DNA from: an uncultured SAR116 cluster alpha proteobacterium
GTDB lineage: Bacteria; Pseudomonadota; Alphaproteobacteria; Puniceispirillales; Puniceispirillaceae
DNA: 39,057 nt
Direction of reading: 5' to 3'
Assembly (NCBI GenBank): GCA_902547925.1
Contig: CACCQD010000015.1
Span: 1-39,057, forward strand
The notes beneath the pieces are model-generated. The model had not been told where the DNA came from and did not search any database. It saw only the letters and a list, made by a program, of their open reading frames with translations. The position numbers and the translations under genes are program-made. Positions within the stretch are counted from its first letter, which is position 1; every line of letters begins with the position of its first letter. Positions 18,942 to 28,828 of the stretch are shown one piece after another.

Positions 18942-19155
18942 TAGCGCTGGGCCAAGCCGCCCCGAAAGGTCAAATGCCAGATCAAAAGCCCACGTCAGGC
19001 GTTTCGTAATTACCCCTGGGGAATGATAAAGCCGCATCCAATGACAGGCAAGGCAGTTTCCGCAATATTATTGCGCAATCTTATTTGTGATATTACACAT
19101 AGTTATAAATTGCACCGTACGTTTTTTGCCGGTGACAGAAGAAAGCCAGCCACGT

Positions 19156-20379
19156 ATGTCAGAACCGGCAGCCAAAAAGCCAGATGAGGAACCCGCCAGA
19201 GACCCAGATGAGGGACCGGTCGCACGATCAGTCGCAGGACCGGATAAGAGGCAGGCGACCAAATCCGCTGGCACCGCGCTCTGGGTCCTAAGCGATGGCA
19301 CCACAGGCATGCGGTTGCAGGCCATCGGGCTGGCCGAGGCAATGGCGCGCCACCGCCCGGATTTTACGATCAGCGAGTTTCAGGCAAAACCACATTGGAT
19401 GATCCGGACATTGCCGCGTCTGGGGCATTACGCGCCGTTTCTGCCGCTCTATGCCCGCGCGCCGGATATCGCCACCGCGCAGAAGCGGCCCGTGCGGGGC
19501 CGGCATGCCGATCTGTTGATCACCTGTGGGCGGCGGATGGCGGGCCTTGGGCTGGCGCTGCGCGCCTGCGCATGCGCCGATGGGACAAACACACAGCTGG
19601 TACATTTGCAGGACCCCCGGCTCTCACCGGCGTTGTTTGACGCGTTGGTGGTGCCAGAACATGACCGGGCGCGGGGCGCCAATGTGATCAGGACAACCGG
19701 GTCGCTTAACCGGTTGACGCTGGAATCGATCCAGCGGTCGATGATGGATCTGCCGTCAAAATGGCTGGTGCGTGACACCGTACCGTGCGTTGTGGTGATG
19801 CTTGGCGGCGATAATAGGCGCTATCGGATCAGCCCAGACATGGCCGCATCCATGGTGGCGCAACTGCGCGCCTTTGCCCAGAGCGAGCCAATGCGGCTGG
19901 TGCTGCTGCCCTCGCGGCGGACGCCAGAGGCTCTGATCGAAACGCTTGGCGCAGAGCTGGAGGCATTACCGGGCACGTTTGATGTGCGCGTTGTCAGCCC
20001 CGACGAAGCCAACCCCTATCCGGGGATTTTGGGCGTCGCCGATGCCATCATCGTAACCTCGGATTCAGTGAATATGGCAAGCGAGGCGGCAATCACCGGC
20101 AAGCCGGTACTGATCGCCGGATGGAATGGGACGCCTCGCCGGATGGCAGAGGCGGTGAGCGCCGCCGCCGAACAGAACGCATATCTCAAACAGGCCAAAC
20201 AGGCTAAACAAGCCAACCACATTGTTGGTGAGCGCGGCCGGATCGCCGCCTTTCATCGCCGGATGATCACCGCCGGCCATACCGCACCGCTGACACCATC
20301 ATTGCCGCGCGCGCCGTTCACCGCGCTGGATGAGATGGATAAAACCTGTGAAACACTGCTCGACATTCTGGGACGCTAG
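19156..20379 (+). CDS. ELM1-domain protein (mitochondrial fission ELM1-like)
   Basis: A protein of about 407 residues of the family named after plant ELM1, widespread in Alphaproteobacteria and with a glycosyltransferase-like fold. Recognisable blocks are LWVLSDGTTGMRLQAIGLAE, VHLQDPRL, FDALVVPEHDR, a Gly-rich VVMLGGDNRRYRI, LLPSRRTPEAL and ADAIIVTSDSVNMASEAAIT near the C-terminus, which resembles a nucleotide-sugar binding turn. Bacterial function is not established; a role at the cell envelope or in glycan transfer is inferred from fold. The N-terminus (about 1-38) is a charged Pro/Asp-rich stretch with short repeats, and residues near 355 carry a KQA triplet. The start at 19156 follows AGAAAG; 19132 (GTG) and 19087 (GTG) are in-frame alternatives. 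Confidence 0.82.
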   Translation: MSEPAAKKPDEEPARDPDEGPVARSVAGPDKRQATKSAGTALWVLSDGTTGMRLQAIGLAEAMARHRPDFTISEFQAKPHWMIRTLPRLGHYAPFLPLYARAPDIATAQKRPVRGRHADLLITCGRRMAGLGLALRACACADGTNTQLVHLQDPRLSPALFDALVVPEHDRARGANVIRTTGSLNRLTLESIQRSMMDLPSKWLVRDTVPCVVVMLGGDNRRYRISPDMAASMVAQLRAFAQSEPMRLVLLPSRRTPEALIETLGAELEALPGTFDVRVVSPDEANPYPGILGVADAIIVTSDSVNMASEAAITGKPVLIAGWNGTPRRMAEAVSAAAEQNAYLKQAKQAKQANHIVGERGRIAAFHRRMITAGHTAPLTPSLPRAPFTALDEMDKTCETLLDILGR

Positions 20380-20502
20380 CGCCGCAATGGCCCGGATGTG
20401 GATATAGGCCGCCGATGCTGTCGATGCTGTCGTAACCCACGGCGCAGAACATATTTTGCCAAATATCTGTGTCGTGTTTTCGATTTAGCCCGGATATTTA
20501 TG

Positions 20503-20984
20503 TTAGCCCGGGGTGGTGCCACACCAGCCGGAAATCTGCGCTGCGGAGGCGCGGACCTCTTCATCAAGCCAGGTAATGAAGTGCCGTGTCGTCCCGCGCG
20601 CCATGCGCGGATCACTCTCCAGAAAATGGCCACCGAGGGGGAAAGCGGGAACATCGAAAGCCGGGACAAAAAAATCCTCGGCAAGAAATCCGGCAACCTA
20701 ATGTAGATTGCCAAGCGCAATGCCATAGCCACCTACCGCCATTTCGATGGCGGCCATGTCCGGTGGAGCGCCATCGCCCGCCCCAACAATTGCTTGACCT
20801 GCGCCCGGTCACACCCACGAGCGGCAAGCCAGCATCGCCAGTCACCAGCATCGGGCGCATTCAGCAAGAGCCGGTGCGTGGCAAGATCAGTCATTACCGG
20901 TAGCACCGGTTTGGCGTTTGTCTCGCCTGCCTCCATCGCCAGCCGAAAATCTAGAGCGCAGACCGGCAGCAGCCATTCACGCAA
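20503..20984 (-). pseudogene. LysR-family regulator remnant (GcvA-like effector domain)
   Basis: On the minus strand one frame (20984 to about 20740) gives EWLLPVC, DLATHRLLLN and DWRCWLAARG, which are typical of GcvA-type LysR effector domains. A second frame then gives MAAIEMAVGGYGIALGN, a TAG, and VAGFLAEDFFVPAF with a typical LysR C-terminal tail (TTRHFITWLDEEVRAS). So the domain is broken by a frameshift and a stop, and the N-terminal DNA-binding helix-turn-helix is absent. The remnant abuts the msrP stop codon. The regulator it came from cannot be named beyond its class. Confidence 0.72.
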
Positions 20985-21025
20985 AAGCAGATGCCAGCAG
21001 ATGGCAGCAAATTTACTGGCGGGCG

Positions 21026-22003
21026 CTAATAATAAAGCTCGCGTGGGTCGGTGATGCCAAGGGCGGCATACATTTCCGCAACCTGTTCCCCATAACCATT
21101 ATACATCTGGGTCGGCACACGTTGGCCGGTGCCAAGCAGGCGTTCGGTGCGTTGCGGCCAGCGCGGATGCGGAATACCCGGATTCACATTCGCCCAGAAC
21201 CCATATTCATTGCCGGCAAGCTGTTCCCAGAAGGAAACCGGCCGTTCATCGGTGAAGGTAAAGCGGACAATCGATTTGATCGATTTGAACCCATATTTCC
21301 ACGGCGTCACCAGACGGATGGGCGCGCCATTCTGGTTGGGAAGCGGCTTGCCAAAAATGCCCGTGGCCAGAAACGCCAGCTCGTTCGTCGCCTCGTCAAT
21401 GGTCAGTCCCTCAACATAGGGCCAGGGATACCAGCTCTGTTTCTGGCCTGGGGCAACAACCGGATCCATGAAGGTCTCCATGCGCAGATATTTGGCACCA
21501 GCCGCCGGCCGCGCGAGTTTGACCAGATTGGCAAGCGGCACACCCGACCAAGGGACAGCCATCGACCACGCCTCGACACAGCGGTGCCGGTAGAGCCGCT
21601 CCTCTGTGCCGCCGATGCGATCAACGAGATCGGTCGCATCCAGGGTCATTTCAGCCTCGACCATGCCGTCAATGGTCACGGCCCACGGATCCGACTTCAT
21701 TTTGCGGGTTTTTTTCCAGATATTCTTGGACGAGCCAAACTCATAGAAATTGGTATAGGTGGTGGCCTCTTCCTCGTCGGTGATGGCGCGGTCAAGGGTG
21801 TAAACCTCATTACGGGCAAAGGGATAGCCGCCAATGGCAGCTAGTGCACTGCTGGCGAGAAACCCCGGGCCAACAAGCGCCGAACCAAGGCCAAGACCGG
21901 CAAAGCCGGCCGCCTTCAGCCATCGCCGCCGGTTCATATAGACAGACTCAGGCGTGGCTAAGGCCTCGGACAATTCCCAGCTGCGTTTCGATTTGATCAC
22001 CAT
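21026..22003 (-). CDS. msrP: Protein-methionine-sulfoxide reductase, molybdopterin subunit MsrP
   Basis: A 325-residue periplasmic molybdoenzyme (formerly YedY) that repairs oxidised methionines in envelope proteins. A twin-arginine signal is clear: NRRRWLK (24-30), a hydrophobic stretch and cleavage near SALA. The mature part carries the cysteine that binds molybdenum, C142 in RHRCVEAWSMAVPWSG, and the conserved blocks GQKQSWYPWPYVEGL and NQNGAPIRLVTPWKYGFK. The start at 22003 has a perfect GGAGG seven bases upstream; the longer frame to 22096 would overlap the tRNA-Ser gene. The membrane heme partner MsrQ, usually next door, is not present in this window. Confidence 0.95.
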   Translation of the reverse strand: MVIKSKRSWELSEALATPESVYMNRRRWLKAAGFAGLGLGSALVGPGFLASSALAAIGGYPFARNEVYTLDRAITDEEEATTYTNFYEFGSSKNIWKKTRKMKSDPWAVTIDGMVEAEMTLDATDLVDRIGGTEERLYRHRCVEAWSMAVPWSGVPLANLVKLARPAAGAKYLRMETFMDPVVAPGQKQSWYPWPYVEGLTIDEATNELAFLATGIFGKPLPNQNGAPIRLVTPWKYGFKSIKSIVRFTFTDERPVSFWEQLAGNEYGFWANVNPGIPHPRWPQRTERLLGTGQRVPTQMYNGYGEQVAEMYAALGITDPRELYY

Positions 22004-22047
22004 TTTGACCTCCGATTGATTCCCATTTGGCTGATGCTGGTGCTGCC

Positions 22048-22137
22048 TGGCGGAGGGACGGGGATTCGAACCCCGGAGGGGCGTTAACCCCAACACGCTT
22101 TCCAGGCGTGCGCCTTAAACCGCTCGGCCACCCCTCC
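22048..22137 (-). tRNA. tRNA-Ser (GGA)
   Basis: The minus strand begins GGAGGGG, with a D arm GGCCGAGCGGTTTAAGG, anticodon loop CTGGAAA (anticodon GGA), a long variable arm characteristic of serine tRNAs, T loop GGTTCGAAT and a 3' end TCCCTCC-G-CCA. CCA is encoded. The tRNA ends 44 bases before the msrP start on the same strand. Confidence 0.95.
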
Positions 22138-22421
22138 TGTAGAAATGGGAGATCAAACAGACACCCATCAAACCTAGCGGGAGACTAGCAGGTGGCCTTT
22201 CGTTGTTCAACCACCGGGTCGTTGCCAAAAGCCAGATTTCGTAAAGAGCGGAAGACGCCCATCACACTCCAATTGATCATACCCTCAACCTTTCACCGCA
22301 GAGTGTGCGCCACAATCAAAACCCTCTGGCCAAATTGAGACTTTTTTCCGATAAACTATGACAGGGCGGATTGATTAGGCTTGATTAATTGGGCTTGCAA
22401 CCCACCGAAGTCATTGTCACA

Positions 22422-22832
22422 ATGCACCATCCGAACAGCATGGCAAGACTCGAGGGGACAGTGATAGCATCAGGCTTGCGCATTATTGGCTATTCTTTTG
22501 GCTTGCTATCAATCTACGCCATCTGGCGGGATATGACATCGCCCAATCAGGTCAGCGACGCATTTGGCCAATTTTGGTTTGAGCACAGCCCCACCTCCTT
22601 ACAGGTGTCTGAGGCCATTGTAAGCCGTTATGTCGATCCGTGTGGCCTGTTCGTCAGCCTCAACTGTGAGCCATTTCTCTGGCATCCACTAATCGCGACA
22701 ACACTTGGCTGGCCCGCGGCGTTGATGTTTATTTTTCTGGTGCTGGTTTTTCTGGGACTCGCTCGGCTCATAAATGGGCGCAGCATGCACCGGATTACTG
22801 GCCGTTCACTCAAAAGAAGCGGTGAAAAATAA
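22422..22832 (+). CDS. Small membrane protein, unrecognised
   Basis: About 136 residues with two likely membrane spans: IIGYSFGLLSIYAIW near the N-terminus and ALMFIFLVLVFLGLA near the C-terminus. Between them is a loop with two cysteines (DPCGLFVSLNCEPF) that could pair in the periplasm. I do not recognise a family. The start is uncertain: the frame opens at a TTG (22389) and has ATGs at 22422 and 22440, none with a strong ribosome site. It stands alone, convergent with lepA and divergent from tRNA-Ser/msrP. It has no obvious partner. Confidence 0.5.
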   Translation: MHHPNSMARLEGTVIASGLRIIGYSFGLLSIYAIWRDMTSPNQVSDAFGQFWFEHSPTSLQVSEAIVSRYVDPCGLFVSLNCEPFLWHPLIATTLGWPAALMFIFLVLVFLGLARLINGRSMHRITGRSLKRSGEK

Positions 22833-22887
22833 GTGCTCTGCCGACAGACACGTTGCCGTTTGCTATTGAGTAAGGCCAGTTTGCGCG

Positions 22888-24690
22888 TCAATTATCACCC
22901 ATCCTCAGCGCCTCAAAAAATGCGTTCTGCGGAATATCTACCTTTCCGAATTGACGCATCTTCTTTTTGCCTTCCTTCTGCTTTTCCAGCAGCTTTTTCT
23001 TACGGCTGATGTCGCCGCCGTAGCATTTTGCTGTGACGTCTTTGCGCAGTGCCTGAATGGTCTCTCTGGCAATCACCTTGCCACCAATCGCTGCTTGCAG
23101 AGCAACCTTGAACATCTGGCGCGGCACCAAATCCTTTAGCCGGATACAGATAGCGCGCCCTTTTCCCTCAGCCTGATCACGATGCACAATCATCGATAAC
23201 GCATCGACCGGGTCACCATTGACCAAAATAGACACCTTGACCAAATCTCCAGCCCGATAATTATCAACGGCGTAATCAAAACTGGCATATCCCTTGGTGA
23301 CTGATTTAAGCCGATCATAAAAATCAAACACCACCTCGTTGAGCGGTAACCGATAGACAGCCATCGCCCTGTTGCCCGCATATGTCAGATCCGCCTGCTC
23401 ACCACGTCGTTCAGTACATAGCGTCAATACAGGTCCAAGATATTCATCCGGCGTCAGGATCGTTGCCTTAATCCAGGGCTCCTCAATCTCGGCAATCTTC
23501 GTCACCTCTGGCATATCCGCTGGATTATGAAGATCAAACCGCACACCATCAGTCATATGCATCTGATAGACAACAGATGGTGCGGTCGAAATCAGCTCCA
23601 GATTAAACTCCCGGCTCAGACGATCGCGGATCACCTCCATATGCAACAATCCCAGAAATCCACAACGAAACCCGAAGCCGAGCGCCGCCGAGGTTTCAGC
23701 CTCAAAGGAAAAAGAGGCATCGTTCAATGACAGTTTTTCAAGCGCTTCCCTTAGCGCTGAGAATTCATTGGTATCAACAGGGAACAAACCACAGAACACC
23801 ACAGGCACTGAGGGTGCAAACCCGGGCAGCGCCTCGTCACACAAGCGCCTTTCCTCGGTAATGGTATCACCGACCTTGGCGTCCGAAACGGTCTTTACGC
23901 CGGCATTAATAAAACCAATCTCCCCGGGACCAAGCTCATCCACGGGTGTTGGTTTTGGCGAAAACACACCAACACGCTCAATCACATGTGTTGCGCCAGT
24001 GCCCATCATCCGGATTTTCATCCCTTTTCTCAGCACGCCATCACGAACCCGGACCAGGGTCATCACACCCAAATAGGCATCATACCAGCTGTCCACCAAC
24101 AACGCTTTCAACGGTGCCTCGCGGTCGCCTATCGGCGCTGGAAGTTGCGTGACGAGAGCCTCAAGAATCTCCGCCATGCCGGCGCCCGTCTTGGCGCTGG
24201 CGGGAATCGCATCATCGGCTGGCAGGCCGATAACCTCTTCGATCTGCGTCTTGATCCGGTCTGGTTCTGCAGCTGGCAAATCAATCTTATTCAGTACAGG
24301 CACAATTTCGTGGTCAGCCTCAATTGCCTGATAGACGTTAGCCAAGGTTTGCGCCTCAACACCCTGGCTGGCATCGACAATCAGAAGCGATCCCTCGCAG
24401 GCCGAAAGTGAGCGTGAGACCTCATAGCCAAAATCGACATGGCCGGGCGTGTCCATCAGATTGAGGACATACGCCTTGCCATCTTTCGCTGTATAGTCAA
24501 GCCGAACAGTCTGCGCCTTGATGGTGATGCCGCGCTCGCGCTCAATATCCATATTGTCGAGCACCTGTTCCGTCATCTCGCGCTCGCTCAGCCCGCCACA
24601 CATTTGGATCAACCGATCGGCAATGGTCGATTTGCCATGGTCAATATGCGCGATAATCGAAAAATTTCGAATTTGTTCAGGTGCAGTCAT
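22888..24690 (-). CDS. lepA: Elongation factor 4 (LepA), back-translocating GTPase
   Basis: A 600-residue translational GTPase related to EF-G. The P loop is in [15 protein letters not shown]2/G3 are seen as RGITIKAQ and DTPGHVDF, and G4 as LNKIDLP. Beta-barrel and two alpha/beta domains follow, and the C-terminal end is the LepA-specific domain ([20 protein letters not shown]). It acts on ribosomes under stress or in early assembly. The start ATG at 24690 gives [20 protein letters not shown], as in the family. Confidence 0.97.
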   Translation of the reverse strand: MTAPEQIRNFSIIAHIDHGKSTIADRLIQMCGGLSEREMTEQVLDNMDIERERGITIKAQTVRLDYTAKDGKAYVLNLMDTPGHVDFGYEVSRSLSACEGSLLIVDASQGVEAQTLANVYQAIEADHEIVPVLNKIDLPAAEPDRIKTQIEEVIGLPADDAIPASAKTGAGMAEILEALVTQLPAPIGDREAPLKALLVDSWYDAYLGVMTLVRVRDGVLRKGMKIRMMGTGATHVIERVGVFSPKPTPVDELGPGEIGFINAGVKTVSDAKVGDTITEERRLCDEALPGFAPSVPVVFCGLFPVDTNEFSALREALEKLSLNDASFSFEAETSAALGFGFRCGFLGLLHMEVIRDRLSREFNLELISTAPSVVYQMHMTDGVRFDLHNPADMPEVTKIAEIEEPWIKATILTPDEYLGPVLTLCTERRGEQADLTYAGNRAMAVYRLPLNEVVFDFYDRLKSVTKGYASFDYAVDNYRAGDLVKVSILVNGDPVDALSMIVHRDQAEGKGRAICIRLKDLVPRQMFKVALQAAIGGKVIARETIQALRKDVTAKCYGGDISRKKKLLEKQKEGKKKMRQFGKVDIPQNAFFEALRMGDN

Positions 24691-24984
24691 CTTTTACGAT
24701 TTTTCCATCTCTTATCTACCAGCACAAAGACCCGCATGAATGCCACTGCCTCTATACAACAAAACATCGGAAAATACCCACAATTTTGAGGTGTGATGCA
24801 GGAATATGAAATTCATCGTGACCACATCTTAACCACCCTGCCAAGAAACAGGGCCGAAATGGAACTTTCTTAACCAAAGGCCCAATTTTCGCTGTCCTAT
24901 CAGACCGGCTGGCGATATAGTCGGGCTTCATTGAACAGGGTGCCGAACCAATAGCACCATAAACTTAAAAAGGACTCGAAACCG
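24691..24984. other. lepA-leuA divergent intergenic region
   Basis: About 294 bases between divergent genes. A 26-codon frame near 24796 (starting MQEYEIHRDHILTTL) and an 8-codon frame inside it are seen, but neither is leucine-rich and no attenuator stem is obvious. The leuA ribosome site AAAAAGGA is near its end. No further feature is supported. Confidence 0.5.
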
Positions 24985-26688
24985 ATGACTAGCACCGATC
25001 ATGCCGCCGCCGCAAAGCCAGCGGGGCGCCATGAAAAATACCGTCCCTTTGCCGGCCCCGATCTTCCTGATCGGACATGGCCCGGCAAGCGTATCAACAA
25101 AGCACCTGTCTGGTGTTCGGTTGACCTACGTGACGGTAATCAGGCGCTAATCGAGCCTATGGACGGTGCGCGCAAGATGCGCATGTTCAAACTTCTGGTC
25201 GCCATGGGTTTCAAGGAGATTGAGGTTGGCTTCCCCTCCGCATCGGACACAGACTATAATTTCCTGCGCGAGTTAATTGACGGCGGCCATGTGCCAGATG
25301 ACGTAACAATTCAAGTGCTCACGCAGGCGCGCGAACATCTGATCGACCGCACCATAGAGAGCCTGGATGGAGCCCACAGCGCTATCCTTCATCTTTATAA
25401 TTCGACCAGCTCATTGCAGCGCCGTGTTGTTTTCAAATCGGACCGTGATGGCGTTAAGCAAATCGCCGTCGATGGCGCTAAAATGGTGGCCGATCGTATT
25501 TCGAAATGCAGCGCGGACAATCTACGTCTGCAATACAGCCCCGAGAGTTTTACCGGAACTGAGCTGGATTATGCCCTTGATGTCTGCGAGGCGGTAATGG
25601 AAGTTTGGCAGTCAAGCACCGCCAAACCAACGATCATCAATCTGCCTGCGACGGTCGAAATGTCGACGCCTAACATCCACGCGGACCAGATTGAATGGAT
25701 GGACCGCAATTTCAGCAATCGGGATACGGTGATTCTGTCGCTGCACCCACATAATGATCGGGGCTGCGCTGTCGCCGCGACCGAGCTTGGACTGATGGCT
25801 GGCGCTGATCGTGTGGAAGGCACTTTGTTCGGCAATGGCGAGCGCACCGGCAATGTCGATATCGTCACACTGGGTCTGAATATGTTCACTCAGGGCGTCG
25901 ATCCGACACTTGATTTCTCCAACATCAATAATCTGGTCGAGACGGCTGAATTCTGTAACCAGCTTCCCATCCATGAGCGCCATCCCTATGCCGGCAAGCT
26001 GGTTCATACCGCTTTTTCCGGTAGCCATCAGGACGCCATCCGCAAAGGCATGGAAGCCTTGGCAGATGCCAATCAGGATATCTGGGAAGTCCCCTATTTG
26101 CCAATCGATCCAGGCGATATCGGCCGCACTTTCGAGGCGATTATCCGGGTTAATTCACAGTCTGGAAAAGCTGGCTCAGCCTACTTGCTGGAAGCCGACC
26201 ATCAGGTCCGCTTGCCACGCGGTGCAGAGATTGAATTTTCCGGCATTGTCCAGCAGGAAGCCGATAGGACCGGCAAAGAAATCACCAGCGCTCGGATCTG
26301 GGAGCTGGCTGAAGCACATTATATCCGCCAGACCGGTCGGTTCGAACTTTTGGACTTTGACGTCAGCAGGGCCACAACCGATGGCAGCGCCGAGCGTGTT
26401 GTCGCGACCGTGCTCCATGAAAGTAAGGAGATCAGCGTGACAGCTACTGGCAATGGTCCAATTTCGGCCTTTGTTGATGCTATGCGAACCGAGTTCGGCC
26501 TGTCATTCAGGCTTGCCGATTTTGGCCAGAATACGCGCTCAGCCACGTCCAAGGCGGAAGCCGCCGCCTATGTCGAGCTGGTGGTTGGCGAGGGCAATGA
26601 CGCCAAATCAATCTATGGTGTTGGCATCGACACCTCGATCACAATGGCCCCAATCCGCGCTGTCGTCTCTGCGCTGAACAAACTATAG
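24985..26688 (+). CDS. leuA: 2-isopropylmalate synthase LeuA (type 2)
   Basis: The first committed enzyme of leucine synthesis: condenses acetyl-CoA with 2-oxoisovalerate. At 567 residues it matches the longer type 2 form. The catalytic DRDGNQ motif appears as DLRDGNQALIEPMDGARKM, and the metal-binding histidines are in SLHPHNDRG. The C-terminal regulatory (LeuA dimer) domain binds leucine for feedback inhibition; its segment includes VVGEGNDAKSIYGVGIDTSI. AAGGA precedes the ATG. Confidence 0.96.
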   Translation: MTSTDHAAAAKPAGRHEKYRPFAGPDLPDRTWPGKRINKAPVWCSVDLRDGNQALIEPMDGARKMRMFKLLVAMGFKEIEVGFPSASDTDYNFLRELIDGGHVPDDVTIQVLTQAREHLIDRTIESLDGAHSAILHLYNSTSSLQRRVVFKSDRDGVKQIAVDGAKMVADRISKCSADNLRLQYSPESFTGTELDYALDVCEAVMEVWQSSTAKPTIINLPATVEMSTPNIHADQIEWMDRNFSNRDTVILSLHPHNDRGCAVAATELGLMAGADRVEGTLFGNGERTGNVDIVTLGLNMFTQGVDPTLDFSNINNLVETAEFCNQLPIHERHPYAGKLVHTAFSGSHQDAIRKGMEALADANQDIWEVPYLPIDPGDIGRTFEAIIRVNSQSGKAGSAYLLEADHQVRLPRGAEIEFSGIVQQEADRTGKEITSARIWELAEAHYIRQTGRFELLDFDVSRATTDGSAERVVATVLHESKEISVTATGNGPISAFVDAMRTEFGLSFRLADFGQNTRSATSKAEAAAYVELVVGEGNDAKSIYGVGIDTSITMAPIRAVVSALNKL

Positions 26689-26700
26689 GGGGTCGCGACC

Positions 26701-27870
26701 ATGAGACTTCTGACAAGAGCCGCGCTGTTGGGTGTGGCCCTTTTTGTTTCCATCCTCGCCATGCTGCCGGCCGCGGCACAAGAGATGTCACTTGAACAGA
26801 TTTTACTGGAGAGGGTCGGCCCACAATTGGCGCATCCCTGGGGCATGGAATTCCTGACCTCCGACACGGTACTTGTCACGACACGCGGCGGGACGCTGTG
26901 GAAGATCGGTCTTGCCGACGGAGCAGCGACACGCATTACCGGCACGCCCAATGTCTATGTCCACCGCCAGGGCGGGTTACTGGATGTCGCGGCCATCAAC
27001 GGATATGCCTATCTCTGTTACAGCGCCATCTTGCCTGACGGGTCGGCGACGGCCATCGACCGTGCGGTGATTGAGGGCGACAGGCTGGTCCGGCGGCGCA
27101 CAATCTTCACCGGCAACGCGGCGACAAAAAGTGGGCATCATTTCGGCTGTCGGCTTCATGCCACCGGCACTGCGTTGTGGGCAACACTTGGCGACCGCGG
27201 GGATCGCGAAAACGGGCAGGATGCCTCAACCCATGCCGCCAGCATCATCCGCCTGACGCCGGACGGCGCGCCGCACCCGGACAATCAACGCCTCGATGAC
27301 AAGGAACGGGATGGCTGGGCGCCGGAGATCTTTTCAATCGGGCACCGCAACCCACAGGGCCTTGCGATGCATCCGGCGACTGGTGAGATATGGGCGCATG
27401 AACATGGACCGCGTGGTGGGGATGAGATCAACATCCTGCGTCCAGAGAACGATGCTGGCGCGAATTATGGTTGGCCAAAGGTCAGCCACGGCCGCGAATA
27501 TGCCACCGGTATGCGCGTCAGCCGCGATGACAGCCTGCCCGGCTTTGTCGATCCTGTCTGGGTCTGGGTCCCGTCAATCGCGCCATCGGGAATGGCTTTT
27601 TATCCTGACGCTCCGTCAGGCGATATGTTTCCCAAGGTTATGTTCCCTAGCTTCAAGGGACATCTGCTGGTCGGATCGTTGAAATTCAGGCGGCTCTATC
27701 TGGTCGAGATCGGCGATAACGGCCTACCAGCATCTGAACGCGTCATCCTCGATGGCCAGATCGGGCGCATCCGTGATGTGGCGGTGGGTCCAGCCGGCCC
27801 CTTCGCCGGCGAGGTGTTTCTGTTGAGCGATGAGGCGCAGGGCGGCCTGTGGCGCCTGACCGCCCGCTGA
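26701..27870 (+). CDS. PQQ-dependent sugar (aldose) dehydrogenase-like protein, secreted
   Basis: 389 residues, with a signal peptide (RLLTRAALLGVALFVSILA, cleavage after AAAQ). The mature part is a six-bladed beta-propeller of the soluble glucose/sorbosone dehydrogenase family (YliI/Asd). Family features seen are LAHPWGMEFL at blade 1, SGHHFGCRLH, FSIGHRNPQGLAMHPATGEIW, HEHGPRGGDEINI and ANYGWPKVSHG. These line the PQQ and calcium site. It oxidises aldose sugars in the periplasm, passing electrons on. It starts 12 bases after the leuA stop, with GGGGGTCGCG as a weak site. No PQQ synthesis genes are in the window. Confidence 0.9.
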   Translation: MRLLTRAALLGVALFVSILAMLPAAAQEMSLEQILLERVGPQLAHPWGMEFLTSDTVLVTTRGGTLWKIGLADGAATRITGTPNVYVHRQGGLLDVAAINGYAYLCYSAILPDGSATAIDRAVIEGDRLVRRRTIFTGNAATKSGHHFGCRLHATGTALWATLGDRGDRENGQDASTHAASIIRLTPDGAPHPDNQRLDDKERDGWAPEIFSIGHRNPQGLAMHPATGEIWAHEHGPRGGDEINILRPENDAGANYGWPKVSHGREYATGMRVSRDDSLPGFVDPVWVWVPSIAPSGMAFYPDAPSGDMFPKVMFPSFKGHLLVGSLKFRRLYLVEIGDNGLPASERVILDGQIGRIRDVAVGPAGPFAGEVFLLSDEAQGGLWRLTAR

Positions 27871-28100
27871 TCTCCCTTTAAGCGATAACAATAGATTTTG
27901 GCGATCATCAAAACACAGTCAAGTGAAGCACGCGCCGCGCTGTTGTCATCGTGCTCACCAAGCTATGAGCAAGAAAAGCTACTGTGCGGTTGGCTGGAGG
28001 GCGTGGTCTGGGGCGGCCATTTTCAATGACCAGATCAAAAATCCATTGATACCGTTTTAAAGTTGTCATTAAGCCCCAGCGGTAGGGCATCATCGAAATC
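27871..28100. other. Intergenic stretch with no supported gene
   Basis: The minus-strand frame across it (for example RWGLMTTLKRYQWIFDLV) continues as a shadow of the next gene and I do not recognise it. No terminator with a proper T run is visible. Confidence 0.4.
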
Positions 28101-28760
28101 TTACTCAATACCATTACCAGTGCCTGTGACCAACTTCCGTTCAGCATCTGACGGATCGGGTGCTCGTTCATCTTCGTTGGTACCAGGTTTATTGTACGGT
28201 ATATTATCATCAACATGTTCTTGACCGGAAGAAGTACCAGAGGGTTCAACAGGGGGCTCATTTGAGGGTGCGACAGAAAATCTGAAACTGACCTCATATT
28301 CAGAGCTTTCAACTCCATATTGGTCTAAAAGTTTGTATCTGACGCGAACTTGAGTGCTATAATTATCAAGATCATTCATGTTCATATTAGTATTAAATCC
28401 AAGGATAGCCACGTTAAGCTGCTTCTTTGTAGGCTGCACCACCAAATCAGTAACAAGTATCCAATATGGTTCTTTTTCAGAAACCTCGGCCATCGTTATC
28501 TCGTTATAAGCTGTCACGCCCGGAATAGGAGTATAAAAACTCACCCCATCGCACACCGCCCGCGAAGACATACCTAGAGTCATTGACGTGATTTTCACAT
28601 GGGTAACCGTATCATCATCAACGCCAAACATGTCGCGCGCAAGCTGGCCATTCGCTGCATAATTTGGATTACCTGCTTCAACAAATTCCAAATTTTGTTG
28701 AGCCGCCGTTCCCTCTGCCCCGGTCGGCGCTTCATGACCACCAACCACATTTATTTTCAT
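28101..28760 (-). CDS. Unrecognised protein, beta-rich with acidic tail
   Basis: 219 residues from ATG 28760 (MKINVVGGHEAPTGAEGTAA). The middle alternates hydrophobic and polar residues (TQVRVRYKLLD, EYEVSFRFSV), suggesting a beta-sandwich; the last 60 residues are Pro/Ser/Glu/Asp-rich and probably disordered. There is no signal peptide, no membrane span and no recognised motif. The frame stays open back to 28877 with plausible protein sequence (GRLVRAEANRLIDAFGLTGK), which raises the chance that it is joined to the upstream Lys-rich gene by a lost base. Base composition looks AT-richer than neighbours. No SD sequence precedes 28760. Confidence 0.5.
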   Translation of the reverse strand: MKINVVGGHEAPTGAEGTAAQQNLEFVEAGNPNYAANGQLARDMFGVDDDTVTHVKITSMTLGMSSRAVCDGVSFYTPIPGVTAYNEITMAEVSEKEPYWILVTDLVVQPTKKQLNVAILGFNTNMNMNDLDNYSTQVRVRYKLLDQYGVESSEYEVSFRFSVAPSNEPPVEPSGTSSGQEHVDDNIPYNKPGTNEDERAPDPSDAERKLVTGTGNGIE

Positions 28761-28828
28761 GATGCGTTTGCCGGTTAGTCCAAACGCGTCGATAAGCCTG
28801 TTCGCCTCAGCTCTCACCAGCCTACCTT

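Noticed and set aside
20918-21844. 308-codon plus-strand frame
   Set aside because: Shadow of msrP and the LysR remnant; no domain.
27908-28318. 136-codon minus-strand frame, briefly considered as a transposase remnant
   Set aside because: No DDE motif or terminal inverted repeats seen; most of it overlaps the unrecognised gene ending at 28101.
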